Below are positions 1 through 9,773 of a DNA stretch of 35,804 nt, piece by piece. The position numbers and the translations under genes are program-made. The stretch is taken from contig DTUI01000091.1 in the NCBI GenBank assembly GCA_012964205.1, forward strand, positions 53,853-89,656, read 5' to 3'. The notes beneath the pieces are model-generated. The model had not been told where the DNA came from, made no database searches, and saw only the letters and a program-made list of their open reading frames with translations. The DNA is from Candidatus Thioglobus sp. (GTDB lineage Bacteria > Pseudomonadota > Gammaproteobacteria > PS1 > Pseudothioglobaceae). The number at the start of each line of letters is the position of its first letter. Within the stretch, counting starts at the first letter, position 1.

Positions 1-287
1 ATCATTTTGTAATCTACATTAGAGTCTAATTTAGAAGTTTTAGCATTATCAAATGCAGCAACAACTTTACCATTGGCGTCAATGTGTAGCTCAGCCGCTT
101 TACTCGATTCTTTTACAATAACTTGTAAAACTTTATAGCCTTTACCTGCATCATTGCCAGCCCAGCCTGATTTGACTAGTTCATCAGGGGTTGATGATGT
201 GTTAAATGCATCTGCAATGTTTTGTGCACTGCCAGCAAAGGTGTTGGTTGATAATATCGCAAAAAGCGTGATTAATATTTTTTTCAT
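1..287 (-). CDS. Secreted/periplasmic protein of unknown function, N-terminal part (truncated by window edge)
   Basis: Minus-strand reading frame open from the cat at 285-287 to the window start; N-terminus MKKILITLFAILSTNTFAGSAQNIADAF looks like a Sec signal peptide with an AFA-like cleavage site. Confidence 0.6.
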   Translation of the reverse strand, partial: MKKILITLFAILSTNTFAGSAQNIADAFNTSSTPDELVKSGWAGNDAGKGYKVLQVIVKESSKAAELHIDANGKVVAAFDNAKTSKLDSNVDYKM

Positions 288-345
288 TGTATCTCCGTGT
301 GTATTAATTCTTCTCAAGTGTTTGACTTAATGTCAGTGTGTAATT

Positions 346-3300
346 TTAAAGCAATACTTTTTCAATGTTGACGGATTGGATGAATTCGTTCTGCCAGTTT
401 TCGCCTAATTGCTGCTCTGCAATAAGCTCGATTGGATAGATGGGTTCAATATTGGCTGAACCTTTATAGCGAGCCAAACCTTGTCGACAAGCAGGGCAGG
501 TAGTTAACATTTTGACTGGCTTGTCAGTTTTAGCAATATTAGCTAGTCCTTTTTTGATTTCCGCTTCTTTTCTAAACTTAGCTTGCTTGGCGATATCTGG
601 TCTGGCAACAGCAAAGGTACCTGCTTCGCCACAACAGCGATCATTATTAACAACCTCACTGTTCATAATTTTAGAAATTACTGTACTAGATTCATCTGAT
701 TTAATAGGATCATGGCAAGGTGCATGATAAAGATACTGTTCGCCTGTGGCCTTTAAGGTGACATCTTGCTCAAGTAAATATTCGTGAATATCAACCAGGC
801 TAGAATCTTTAAATATGTCGCCTAATTCATAGCTGGCGAGTTGATCAATACAGGTGCCACATGAGGTTAGCACATGCTTGATATCTAGGTAGTTTAAGGT
901 GTTAGCCATGCGATGGAACAAAACGCGATTATCTGTCGAAATAGCCAAGCTTTTGGCGTCATAGCCACTAGAGCGTTGAGGGTATCCACAGCATAAGTAG
1001 CTAGGCGGAAGAACCACTTTAATACCTTGATGATAAAGCAGTGCAATAGTTGCTAACCCAATTTGTGAATATAGGCGCTCAGAGCCACAACCAGGAAAAT
1101 AAAACACACTTGGTGAATCGGCATTAGATTTGGTTGGATGCGATAATATTGGCACCGTGCCAGGATCAATAATATCAAGCAGTTGACGCATTGGCTTAAG
1201 CCCAATGTCAGTTGGTAGCGGTTTATCGAGCAGAGTAGTTAGCTCGATTCGTAAGCTAGGCTTGCCAACGGTTTTATTGGGTTTTTTACTAACAAATGGC
1301 TTAGCAAGGCGTGAAATAATATTTTGCGCTCTATATCCAACATTAATTAATAATTTCTTGGTTAGGTTGATCTGCCAAGGCTTGGTCATATTAAGGTAAG
1401 CTATTGACATTTTTGCAGCAATGTTGGTGTGGCGCATGCCTTGCTTGATTAAGATTGATTTCATCTTAATTGAAACATCACCAAAATCAATGTCGACTGG
1501 GCATGGTTTTTCGCAACGATGACATATTGTGCAATGATCAGCAATATCATCAAGCTCAACAAAATGGTTGAGAGAGATGCCACGTCTAGTCTGTTCTTCA
1601 TATAAAAAAGCTTCAGAGATTAGGTTGGTGCCAATGATTTTATCTCTAGGCGAATACAGTAAATTGGCCTCAGGTACATGAGTAGTACACACATCTTTAC
1701 ACTTTCCGCAGCGAAGGCATGATTTAACCATGTCGTTAATCTCGCCAATTTCACTACTTTCAAGAATTAGCGCTTCTTGCTCTACTAAGTGTAGCGAGGG
1801 TGTGAAGGCGTTATTAAGGCCACTTCCTGGCATTAACTTACCTTTATTGAAGTGGTTGTTTGGATCAATCTGTTGCTTATAGGCAATAAATTCTTGCTTA
1901 AAATCATCCGACAAATACTGATATTTTGTCAGACCAATACCGTGCTCACCAGAAATAACACCACCTAGTTTTTCAGCCAAAAACATGATTTCATCAACCA
2001 CACTTTCAGCTTTGTGCAGCATCTGGATATTGTGAGAATGCACTGGAATATTGGTATGAACATTACCATCACCGGCATGCATGTGTGTTGCTACAAAAAT
2101 GCGAACAGTGCGGAATTGACTGTGAATGTTTTTAATCTCTTGACGGATTTCAGTAAAGACCTCACCCATGAGTAAATCATTCAGCGGATGAGCAAATTCA
2201 TCCATGTATGAGATTCTAATTTGACCAGTTTGAAGTAGTCGAAAGGTTTTTTGATCACTTAGCTGGGTCAGTGAATCTTGCCATTGGTGATTGATACGCT
2301 CTAATAGCTCAAGTGCTAATGTTATTTTTTCTTTAACCAGGTGGTCTTTGGGTTTGATGCTTTGCAAGTAAGTGCGAACACCTTTCAGGGTGTCTAGCTT
2401 ATTCTCAATTGATAGGCGAATATTTAGATGCTCAATGCCATCACTGTAGTCAGCCAATTTATCCAGTGGAATAACCACGTCTTCATTGATTTTAAAGGCA
2501 TTAGTATGTGCTGCAATGGCAGCTGTATTGGCACGATCTTTCCAAAAAATTTGACGTTTAGCTGTTGATTTTGCAATAAAGCACTCACCGTCTTGAGCGA
2601 GTGTAATGGCTTTAATGGTTTCAATATGAGTGTCTAGTGATGCTTGTTCATGGCTAGATATATCAATCAATAGCACCATTCGTGGCAACTCTGACTTATT
2701 GGCTTTGGTGGTATAGCTAATGGCTTTAATATAGCGCGCATCCAAATGCTCCATGCCGACCAAATCAACTGCTGAATTTTGATCAACCGATTCTTTAATT
2801 TCAACAATACTTGATACAGCGGCTTTAAGATCATGGCCAAAAAACTCTAAACACAGTGTGTTAATGTGAGCCAATGGCTGATGCAGAATAAATTCAGCAG
2901 AGGTGATGAAGCCATCGCAACCTTCTTTTTGAATACCTGGCAAGCCATCTAAGAACTTGTTAGTAACATCTTTGCCTAGGCCGCTCTTGCGCATGTTTTT
3001 AGTGTCGATTTTTAACGTACGAGTGCTAAGTACAGTTTTGGCGTCGTCTTTTAGGGTGTGAATCTTAAAGCTGACCGATTTTAATAATTGAATTTTGTCT
3101 TGATTATGATTAAGACGCTCAACTTGCAGCCAAGCACCATCAGGCATTACCATTTTCCAAGACAATAGGTTGTCGATGGTGGTTCCCCATCTTAGGGCTT
3201 TTTTACCACCGGCATTCATAGCCACGTTGCCACCGATTGTACAGGCGTCTTGTGAGGTTGGATCAACCGCAAATACTAAATTATGTTTGGTAGCTAGTTC

Positions 3301-4029
3301 ACTTACGCGCTTGGTAATAACACCTGCACCAACATTGACACTATGAATGCCATCAGCATGTTGAACGTCACCAATAAAGCTCATTTTTTCAGTATTGATA
3401 ACTGCCGTTTGCGTGTGTAGTGGAATAGCGCCGCCAGTATAGCCAGTGCCGCCACCACGAGGAATAATGGTTAATCCAAGTTCAATACACGTTTTAACAA
3501 TTGCGGATATTTCAAATTCAGTATCAGGAGTGATGACCACTTGCGGGTATTCAACACGCCAGTCGGTTGCATCAGTTGAATGAGATGAGCGCGAGAGTGC
3601 GTCAAAACGAATATTGTTATTGTGTGTTACTTTCAGTAATGCTTTTTTTATGCGTTTTTTGTGTTCCTTAAAGTCACTTAAGCAGCGCTCAAACCTGATA
3701 ACCGCTTCATCAGCGTTGCGAAGTAAATCAAGTACTTTTTCATTATTTCCAGCGCGATTGCGTATTAAATCAAGGCGTGAATTAAGCGCTTCAATCAGTG
3801 ATTTCCAGCGGCGTTTATTTTTGATTAAGTCTTCTTGAAGATAAGGGTTTCGATCAACCACCCACATATCACCCAATACTTCAAATAACATACGTGCACT
3901 ACGACCTGTGTTACGATCTGTGCGTAAAGATTCTAGTAAGTCCCAAGCTTCAACACCCAGAATACGATACACAATTTCTTTATCGGAAAATGAGGTGTAA
4001 TTATAGGGAATTTCTCTATATTTCTTCAA
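346..4029 (-). CDS. Giant FAD-linked oxidase / Fe-S oxidoreductase fusion (GlcD-GlpC type, DUF3683-like N-terminus)
   Basis: 1227-aa ORF; FAD-binding_4 motif PRGGGTGYTGGAIP, FAD-oxidase C-terminal region (GDGNVHTNIPV, GVISGEHGIGLTKYQYL), two 4Fe-4S motifs (CLRCGKCKDVC, CTICHRCEKPCP) and CCG-type cysteine motifs (CCGYPQR, CCGEAGTF). Confidence 0.88.
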   Translation of the reverse strand: MKKYREIPYNYTSFSDKEIVYRILGVEAWDLLESLRTDRNTGRSARMLFEVLGDMWVVDRNPYLQEDLIKNKRRWKSLIEALNSRLDLIRNRAGNNEKVLDLLRNADEAVIRFERCLSDFKEHKKRIKKALLKVTHNNNIRFDALSRSSHSTDATDWRVEYPQVVITPDTEFEISAIVKTCIELGLTIIPRGGGTGYTGGAIPLHTQTAVINTEKMSFIGDVQHADGIHSVNVGAGVITKRVSELATKHNLVFAVDPTSQDACTIGGNVAMNAGGKKALRWGTTIDNLLSWKMVMPDGAWLQVERLNHNQDKIQLLKSVSFKIHTLKDDAKTVLSTRTLKIDTKNMRKSGLGKDVTNKFLDGLPGIQKEGCDGFITSAEFILHQPLAHINTLCLEFFGHDLKAAVSSIVEIKESVDQNSAVDLVGMEHLDARYIKAISYTTKANKSELPRMVLLIDISSHEQASLDTHIETIKAITLAQDGECFIAKSTAKRQIFWKDRANTAAIAAHTNAFKINEDVVIPLDKLADYSDGIEHLNIRLSIENKLDTLKGVRTYLQSIKPKDHLVKEKITLALELLERINHQWQDSLTQLSDQKTFRLLQTGQIRISYMDEFAHPLNDLLMGEVFTEIRQEIKNIHSQFRTVRIFVATHMHAGDGNVHTNIPVHSHNIQMLHKAESVVDEIMFLAEKLGGVISGEHGIGLTKYQYLSDDFKQEFIAYKQQIDPNNHFNKGKLMPGSGLNNAFTPSLHLVEQEALILESSEIGEINDMVKSCLRCGKCKDVCTTHVPEANLLYSPRDKIIGTNLISEAFLYEEQTRRGISLNHFVELDDIADHCTICHRCEKPCPVDIDFGDVSIKMKSILIKQGMRHTNIAAKMSIAYLNMTKPWQINLTKKLLINVGYRAQNIISRLAKPFVSKKPNKTVGKPSLRIELTTLLDKPLPTDIGLKPMRQLLDIIDPGTVPILSHPTKSNADSPSVFYFPGCGSERLYSQIGLATIALLYHQGIKVVLPPSYLCCGYPQRSSGYDAKSLAISTDNRVLFHRMANTLNYLDIKHVLTSCGTCIDQLASYELGDIFKDSSLVDIHEYLLEQDVTLKATGEQYLYHAPCHDPIKSDESSTVISKIMNSEVVNNDRCCGEAGTFAVARPDIAKQAKFRKEAEIKKGLANIAKTDKPVKMLTTCPACRQGLARYKGSANIEPIYPIELIAEQQLGENWQNEFIQSVNIEKVLL

Positions 4030-4067
4030 TTGAGGTAAAGTTTAATAAAAGTTAAATTTTATTTTAC

Positions 4068-4073
4068 TATAAT
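4068..4073 (+). promoter_or_regulatory. Candidate -10 element (TATAAT) for the hemJ-like gene
   Basis: TATAAT at 4068-4073, followed by an AAAGGA Shine-Dalgarno-like sequence just upstream of ATG 4116. Confidence 0.4.
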
Positions 4074-4115
4074 GGTGGGTAATTAATGTTAGTTGTTAAT
4101 AAAGGAAAAAACGAC

Positions 4116-4538
4116 ATGCTATGGATCAAAGCTTTTCATATTATTAGTATAATTACATGGTTTGCAGCCCTATTTTACTTACCTCGACTATTTGTTTATC
4201 ATGCAATGAGTCAAGATAAAATTAGTATTGAGCGATTCAAGGTAATGGAGCGAAAATTGTATCGTGGCATTATGACACCTAGCATGGTATTGGCAGTTGC
4301 ACTGGGTATGTGGATGGTGATTGATGCTTGGGAAGTTTATCAAACTCAATATTGGCTACATGCAAAATTAGCATTAGTAGTGCCTCTAATTGTCTATCAT
4401 TTTTATTGTGGTCGATTATTACAAACCTTTAAAAAAGACAAAAATACGCGTTCAGATATATTTTATCGCTGGTTTAATGAGTTTCCAGTATTAATACTGG
4501 TAGCGATTATTATTCTGGTGGTGGTGAAACCTTTTTAA
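4116..4538 (+). CDS. hemJ: HemJ/CopD-like membrane protein (protoporphyrinogen oxidase HemJ family)
   Basis: MLWIKAFHIISIITWFAALFYLPRLFVYH with conserved His and Arg residues and several TM segments. The ORF track starts at 4086, but the internal ATG at 4116 has a good Shine-Dalgarno and matches the family N-terminus. Confidence 0.8.
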   Translation: MLWIKAFHIISIITWFAALFYLPRLFVYHAMSQDKISIERFKVMERKLYRGIMTPSMVLAVALGMWMVIDAWEVYQTQYWLHAKLALVVPLIVYHFYCGRLLQTFKKDKNTRSDIFYRWFNEFPVLILVAIIILVVVKPF

Positions 4539-4541
4539 GAG

Positions 4542-5813
4542 CTATTTTTGCGTTAGTTTAAGATAGTTTTCAGCTAACGCTTCATAGATTGGCTGAGTGA
4601 AAATCTGTTTACTGACCCAATTGGCAGCAAAGGCAACTAGCAAGCCTGGAAAGATTAGAGTAAGTGATGCACTCATTTCTAAAATAACAAAAGTGGCTGT
4701 AAGCGGCGCCCTAACAACGGCACTTAAGTAGGCGATCATCGCCATCATAATAATCACTTCGGCGTTAATTTGAGTGTAGTAGGTAGCTATCTCTGCACCA
4801 ATACCTGCGCCAATAGAAATGCTCGGCATAAACAGTCCACCTGGAATAGTAGATGCTAAAGAGCTGAGTGTAGAGAAGTATTTCATTAGTACAAATTCAA
4901 CTCCTAATCGCTCTCCAGCCAGCATTAATAAAACCTCCTCACGGCCTGAACCTGCAATTTGACCTTTGGATAGGTAGTTAAATGCGGCAATGATTAGTCC
5001 TAATAAAGAGGCGATTAGAATCACGCGAAATTTAGTGTGACTGATAAATTTTTCAATTAAGTAAAGAGTGGCTTTAGAAAATAACCCGCCAACAATACCT
5101 GCAAGAATGGCCAGTGGAATCAGTTGCCAAATAAGAGAATAGTCAATTGTATAAGCAGACATATTGGCAAGATAGGGTGTGTTGCCTCGATATAAAAGCG
5201 ATAAAAAGTAGACCAACAGACTAACTGCAGCAATTAGAATAAGTGCTTGTTTTTTTAATTTTCGGCCGATTTCCTCATAAGCAAATAAAAAACCTGCAAT
5301 GGGAGCGTTAAAGGCAACAATTAACCCGGCACTACCACCAATCGCGATTAATGAATGAATAAGTAATTTACGTTTTAATTTTAAAAAACGATTAAAACCA
5401 TAAAAGATAGATCCGCCAATATGAATACTAGGCCCTTCAATCCCGATCGGAGCACCGCCCAGCATGCCAAGAAAAATAAAGCCAATTTTTCCAACAGCCA
5501 CCCTAAATGAAAGTAGTCGTTCACGAATAGTTTTATTGCGAGAATCATTAGCTGCAATCAATTGAGGGATGCCACTACCCTGCACATAATGACAAAAATA
5601 TTTAGCTACGTATACAATTAATACAAATGTTATTGGGGTAATTGCGAAGCTTAATTCTGGTTGTGATGCGATCAGTTGTTTGAACAAGTGTTGAGCGTAG
5701 TCACTTGAGTAGAGAAAAAAATCAATGGCAACAACTGTTAATAGGCTAGCTAGTATTAACGAAATATAGGTTTTTAGTTCGTTTGGAAACTGATGCGAGA
5801 TATATCTACGCAT
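4542..5813 (-). CDS. ClC-family chloride channel/transporter
   Basis: ClC motifs GSGIPQ, GIEGPSIHIGGS, FNAPIAGFLFAYEEI, GGLFMPSISIGAG; polytopic membrane protein. Confidence 0.88.
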   Translation of the reverse strand: MRRYISHQFPNELKTYISLILASLLTVVAIDFFLYSSDYAQHLFKQLIASQPELSFAITPITFVLIVYVAKYFCHYVQGSGIPQLIAANDSRNKTIRERLLSFRVAVGKIGFIFLGMLGGAPIGIEGPSIHIGGSIFYGFNRFLKLKRKLLIHSLIAIGGSAGLIVAFNAPIAGFLFAYEEIGRKLKKQALILIAAVSLLVYFLSLLYRGNTPYLANMSAYTIDYSLIWQLIPLAILAGIVGGLFSKATLYLIEKFISHTKFRVILIASLLGLIIAAFNYLSKGQIAGSGREEVLLMLAGERLGVEFVLMKYFSTLSSLASTIPGGLFMPSISIGAGIGAEIATYYTQINAEVIIMMAMIAYLSAVVRAPLTATFVILEMSASLTLIFPGLLVAFAANWVSKQIFTQPIYEALAENYLKLTQK

Positions 5814-5816
5814 GAT

Positions 5817-6710
5817 TTATGTAGCGTTAAATAGGCCGGTTGATAGGTAGCGATCTCCTCGATCACAAACAATGGTAACAATAGTAGCATTGTTTACTCG
5901 CTTGGATAGCTCGAGTGCTGCCGAGACGGCACCACCGCTCGATACACCAGCAAATATACCCTCTTTAGTGGCTAAATCACGCGTGGTTTGTTCGGCCGAA
6001 GCTTGTGATACGTCCATCATAGAGTCAACTCTTGAAGCATTAAAAATTTTAGGTAGATATTCCTTAGTCCAGCGACGAATGCCTGCAATTTGAGCGCCAT
6101 CTTCCGGTTGGACGCCAATAATTTGCACATCAGTATTCTTATTCTTAAGTGAGTTAGAAACCCCCATGATAGTGCCAGTTGTACCCATCGCAGAGACAAA
6201 ATGAGTAATCTTTCCCTGAGTATCTCGCCAGATTTCTTCAGCGGTAGTATTGACATGGGCACCGGAGTTATCTTGATTGGAAAACTGATCTAATTGTAAG
6301 CCTTTACCATCCGCCTCTAGTTTATCAGCTAAATCTCGAGCACCCTCCATGCCTGCTTGCTCAGTGACTAGTAACAATTCTGCCCCGTAAGCGGTCATGG
6401 CATCACGACGCTCCTGAGATAGATTCTCAGGCATGATCAGCATCATCTTGTAGCCTTTAATGGCTGCAACCATAGCTAGCGCTATACCGGTGTTGCCACT
6501 GGTAGCCTCAATCAGAGTATCTCCAGGCTTGATATCCCCCCTAGATTCTGCCTGTGTAATCATATTAAAAGCAGCACGATCCTTGACTGATCCAGCTGGA
6601 TTGTTACCTTCTAATTTTAATAAAATGGTGTTAGTTGGATTTGGATTTAGGCGCTGTAGTATAACTAAAGGAGTATTACCAATGGTTTGATCGATAGTTA
6701 GGTATGACAT
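5817..6710 (-). CDS. cysM: Cysteine synthase B (PLP-dependent)
   Basis: IGNTPLVILQRLNP, PLP lysine motif NPAGSVKDRAAFNMI, EATSGNTGIALA, GVSSGGAV. ORF extends to 6734; the likely start is MSYLTIDQTIGNTPL at 6710. Confidence 0.9.
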   Translation of the reverse strand: MSYLTIDQTIGNTPLVILQRLNPNPTNTILLKLEGNNPAGSVKDRAAFNMITQAESRGDIKPGDTLIEATSGNTGIALAMVAAIKGYKMMLIMPENLSQERRDAMTAYGAELLLVTEQAGMEGARDLADKLEADGKGLQLDQFSNQDNSGAHVNTTAEEIWRDTQGKITHFVSAMGTTGTIMGVSNSLKNKNTDVQIIGVQPEDGAQIAGIRRWTKEYLPKIFNASRVDSMMDVSQASAEQTTRDLATKEGIFAGVSSGGAVSAALELSKRVNNATIVTIVCDRGDRYLSTGLFNAT

Positions 6711-6758
6711 AAATCCCCTTGTTAGATTTATCACTAAGTAGAAGCTTAGTGATAAAAA

Positions 6759-7823
6759 TTACATGTTATTTAAAATAGCATCTCTTACTTCACTCATCAC
6801 AGGATTAATATTAATCATTGCATCTGTGCATTGTGAAATAGCAGTATCTGGATCTTTAAGGCCGTGACCTGTTAGTGTGCAAACTATTGTAGAGCCTTCG
6901 GCGATTTTTCCATTTTTAATATCGCGCATAGCACCCGCAAGTGATGTTGCTGATGCTGGCTCACAAAAAATACCCTCTTGTTCTGTGAGTAATTTTTGCG
7001 CCGCTAAAATTTCTTCATCTGTTAATGAGTCAAACCAGCCATTAGATTCTTTTTCAACTGCGTGAGCCAAGTCCCAACTTTGTGGATGGCCAATTCGGAT
7101 AGCTGTCGCTATAGTTTCAGGGTCATCAATCATTTCTCCTTTAACAAAAGGAGCTGCACCAGCCGCTTGATAGCCTACCATTTTTGGTTTTGTAGTAGCT
7201 ATACCATCGTCAAAGTACTCTTTGTAACCCATCCAGTGGGCGGAAATATTTCCAGCGTTACCCACTGGTAGACAATGGTAATCAGGTGCCACACCTAATT
7301 CCTCAATAATTTCAAATGCTGCTGTTTTTTGACCTTGTAAGCGATATGGATTGATAGAGTTAACAATAGAAACTGGTGCGTGATCTGCAACCTCTTTAAC
7401 TAAACGCATGCCATCATCAAAGTTACCTTTGATTTGAATAATAACAGCACCATGAATCATGGCTTGGGCTAGCTTACCAAGGGCAATCTTACCTTCAGGA
7501 ATAAGTACAAAAGCTTTAATTCCAGCTCTGGCTGCATATGCAGCTGCTGCGGCAGAAGTATTGCCAGTTGAAGCGCAAATAATTGCTTTAGAACCTGCTT
7601 CAACTGCTTTGGTAACCGCCATAGTCATGCCACGATCTTTAAAAGAACCGGTCGGGTTTAGACCTTCGTATTTAATATAAATATCAACATTTTTACCCAA
7701 TAGAGCAGGAATATTCTCTAGTCGAATTAGAGGTGTATTGCCTTCGCCAAGGCTGATTAATTTAGTTGAAGCATCAACTGGAAGTCTGTCGCGGTATTTT
7801 TCAATTAGGCCTGTGTATATCAT
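6759..7823 (-). CDS. thrC: Threonine synthase
   Basis: LGEGNTPLIRLENIP, PTGSFKDRGMTMAV, CASTGNTSAAAAAYAARAGI. Confidence 0.93.
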   Translation of the reverse strand: MIYTGLIEKYRDRLPVDASTKLISLGEGNTPLIRLENIPALLGKNVDIYIKYEGLNPTGSFKDRGMTMAVTKAVEAGSKAIICASTGNTSAAAAAYAARAGIKAFVLIPEGKIALGKLAQAMIHGAVIIQIKGNFDDGMRLVKEVADHAPVSIVNSINPYRLQGQKTAAFEIIEELGVAPDYHCLPVGNAGNISAHWMGYKEYFDDGIATTKPKMVGYQAAGAAPFVKGEMIDDPETIATAIRIGHPQSWDLAHAVEKESNGWFDSLTDEEILAAQKLLTEQEGIFCEPASATSLAGAMRDIKNGKIAEGSTIVCTLTGHGLKDPDTAISQCTDAMININPVMSEVRDAILNNM

Positions 7824-7835
7824 TATATTTTCTCC

Positions 7836-9113
7836 TTAATCAAGGTTTTCAACATGAATAATTTTAACCGTTTCTTGGATAAATTCATGGGTTTGGATTT
7901 CTGCAGTAGCAGCTTGTAGATCGGCTGTTTTAACGCTGTTAGTGATAATAGCAATATGAGCATTGTTTTGTTGATCAATTTGCTTTTGAATAACTGACTC
8001 TACGCTAATGTTGTGTTTGGCGAGTGTAGTGGTAATATCAGCTAACACACCAGGTTTGTCTGTTGCTAGTAGGCGTAAATAAAACACGCTTTCAACATTG
8101 CCAGGATTGCAGCTCGGGATTTCAATTAGTTGTTTCCAGCCAAATACATCATGACTAACTGTACCTTTGATGATGTCAACTAAATCTGCAATAACAGCAC
8201 TTGCTGTAGCTTCAGCACCAGCACCAGCACCATAATATAAAGTTGGGCCAACCGCATTGCCTTTGACAAGTACTGCATTCATCACACCATCAACATTAGC
8301 TAGTAATTGAGTTTTTGGAATTAAAGTAGGGTGCACGCGCATTTGTAATTCGCCGTTAACTTTTTTAGCAATACCTAGATGCTTAATTGAATAATTTAGC
8401 TCTGTTGCGAAGCTAACATCTTCACCGCTAATATCGCTAATACCTTCGGTAGATACTTTATCCATTTGTAATTCACAACCATAGGCAATTGACGCAAGAA
8501 TGGCAAGCTTGTGTGCAGCATCAATGCCTTCAACATCAAAAGTAGGATCAGCTTCGGCGTAGCCTAGTGCTTGAGCTTCTTTCAAGACATCAGCAAAATC
8601 TCTGCCTTTGTCACGCATTTCAGTCAAGATAAAGTTACCTGTGCCATTGATAATGCCGGCCACAAGCTCAATCTTGTTGGCACTAAGACCTTGCTCTAAT
8701 GATTTTAAAATTGGAATACCGCCAGCAACCGCTGCTTCAAATAACAAGTGTACATTTTTTTGCTTGGCTAGCGTCAGTAGCTCATTGCCATGAGTGGCAA
8801 TTAATGCTTTATTGGCGGTAATGACGTGCTTGTTGTTGTTAATAGCGGCAATCACTAAATCTTTAGCAATGGTTGTGCCACCAATAAGCTCCAAAACAAC
8901 ATCTACATCAGGATTGTTAGCAACGCTAAAAGCATCTTCAGTAATGTTGATGTTGCCATCTTCACATATTCTTGGCTCAGATATACTTTTAACAGCGCCA
9001 TGAGTGATGTTGATTTGCTCACCTGTGCGTGCAAAAATCTCACTTTTATTGTTGTTTAAAACGTTAACAACACCACCACCAACTGTACCCAGGCCTAAAA
9101 TTCCAATATTCAC
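7836..9113 (-). CDS. hom: Homoserine dehydrogenase with C-terminal ACT domain
   Basis: GLGTVGGGV NAD-binding motif, NKALIATHG, GIINGTGNFILTEM, ACT-like C-terminus LRLLATDKPGVLADITTTLAKHNISVESVIQ. Confidence 0.94.
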   Translation of the reverse strand: MNIGILGLGTVGGGVVNVLNNNKSEIFARTGEQINITHGAVKSISEPRICEDGNINITEDAFSVANNPDVDVVLELIGGTTIAKDLVIAAINNNKHVITANKALIATHGNELLTLAKQKNVHLLFEAAVAGGIPILKSLEQGLSANKIELVAGIINGTGNFILTEMRDKGRDFADVLKEAQALGYAEADPTFDVEGIDAAHKLAILASIAYGCELQMDKVSTEGISDISGEDVSFATELNYSIKHLGIAKKVNGELQMRVHPTLIPKTQLLANVDGVMNAVLVKGNAVGPTLYYGAGAGAEATASAVIADLVDIIKGTVSHDVFGWKQLIEIPSCNPGNVESVFYLRLLATDKPGVLADITTTLAKHNISVESVIQKQIDQQNNAHIAIITNSVKTADLQAATAEIQTHEFIQETVKIIHVENLD

Positions 9114-9204
9114 GTAAATAAATCCTTAAAAAAATGCTTAATAGGGTGGAATTATACCAAGTCGATAGTAACAGTTAGCGCTGTTCTAGCGCTTTTATTT
9201 TGCT

Positions 9205-9753
9205 TTAGAGTTGGTCTTTGTTTAAAATAATGGCACTACACTTTAATGGGCGTGAATAGTGAGCTGGGATTTTGTGCTGGTTGTTAAATAAAACCGGTGC
9301 TAAGGCTTTTAGCATATCTTCATAGATTGGCTTTTTAAAGTCAATAACCTCTTCAATAGGATTCCAGTAATCCACCCAAGTCCAATCGTCAAATTCAATA
9401 TCAGAGTGTGTATCAAGTTTGATACTATCTTCACTTGAAGTAAGGCGAAGTAAAAACCAAATTTGCTTCTGTCCAACGCAAGTTGGCTTTTGAGAGCGCC
9501 TGATATGACAATCAGGTAAATCGTAGCGTAGCCATTTAGGTGTTTTTGCAAGCACACAAACGTCATGAATTTCTAATCCAACCTCTTCATTAAGTTCACG
9601 AAAAAGAGCGTCTAGATCACTTTCCCCTTGGTCAATGCCACCTTGCGGTAATTGCCAAGAGTCTTGCTTATAGCGTTTGGCTAATAGCACCTGTTGCTTG
9701 TCATTAGTAATAACAATGCCAACATTTGCGCGATACCCTTCTCTATCAATCAT
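9205..9753 (-). CDS. rppH: RNA pyrophosphohydrolase (Nudix)
   Basis: MIDREGYRANVGIVITN, WQLPQGGIDQGE, Nudix box GGIDQGESDLDALFRELNEEVGL. Confidence 0.93.
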   Translation of the reverse strand: MIDREGYRANVGIVITNDKQQVLLAKRYKQDSWQLPQGGIDQGESDLDALFRELNEEVGLEIHDVCVLAKTPKWLRYDLPDCHIRRSQKPTCVGQKQIWFLLRLTSSEDSIKLDTHSDIEFDDWTWVDYWNPIEEVIDFKKPIYEDMLKALAPVLFNNQHKIPAHYSRPLKCSAIILNKDQL

Positions 9754-9773
9754 AACAATAAATTGGTAGTGTG

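Noticed and set aside
512-3838. Plus-strand ORFs of 60-75 aa antisense to the oxidoreductase gene (512-727, 1205-1399, 3614-3838) and the similar short ORFs inside other genes (e.g. 5872-6093, 6877-7065, 20802-21200)
   Set aside because: They lie entirely inside well-supported genes on the opposite strand, have no family motifs, and look like by-chance open frames.
4552-4582. Inverted repeat GCGTTAG...CTAACGC at the end of the ClC gene
   Set aside because: Short 7-bp arms separated by a long spacer within coding sequence; no U-tract on the expected strand.
6017-6262. Same-strand out-of-frame ORFs inside cysM (6017-6262), rppH (9309-9566), murC (19834-20097) and glyQ (32446-32652)
   Set aside because: Alternative frames of clearly coding sequence with no recognisable protein features.
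9177-9193. Short inverted repeat AGCGCT-GTTCT-AGCGCT followed by a T-rich stretch on the plus strand between rppH and hom
   Set aside because: Only 6-bp arms; the T-tract is on the wrong strand for both flanking minus-strand genes, so it is not a convincing terminator.
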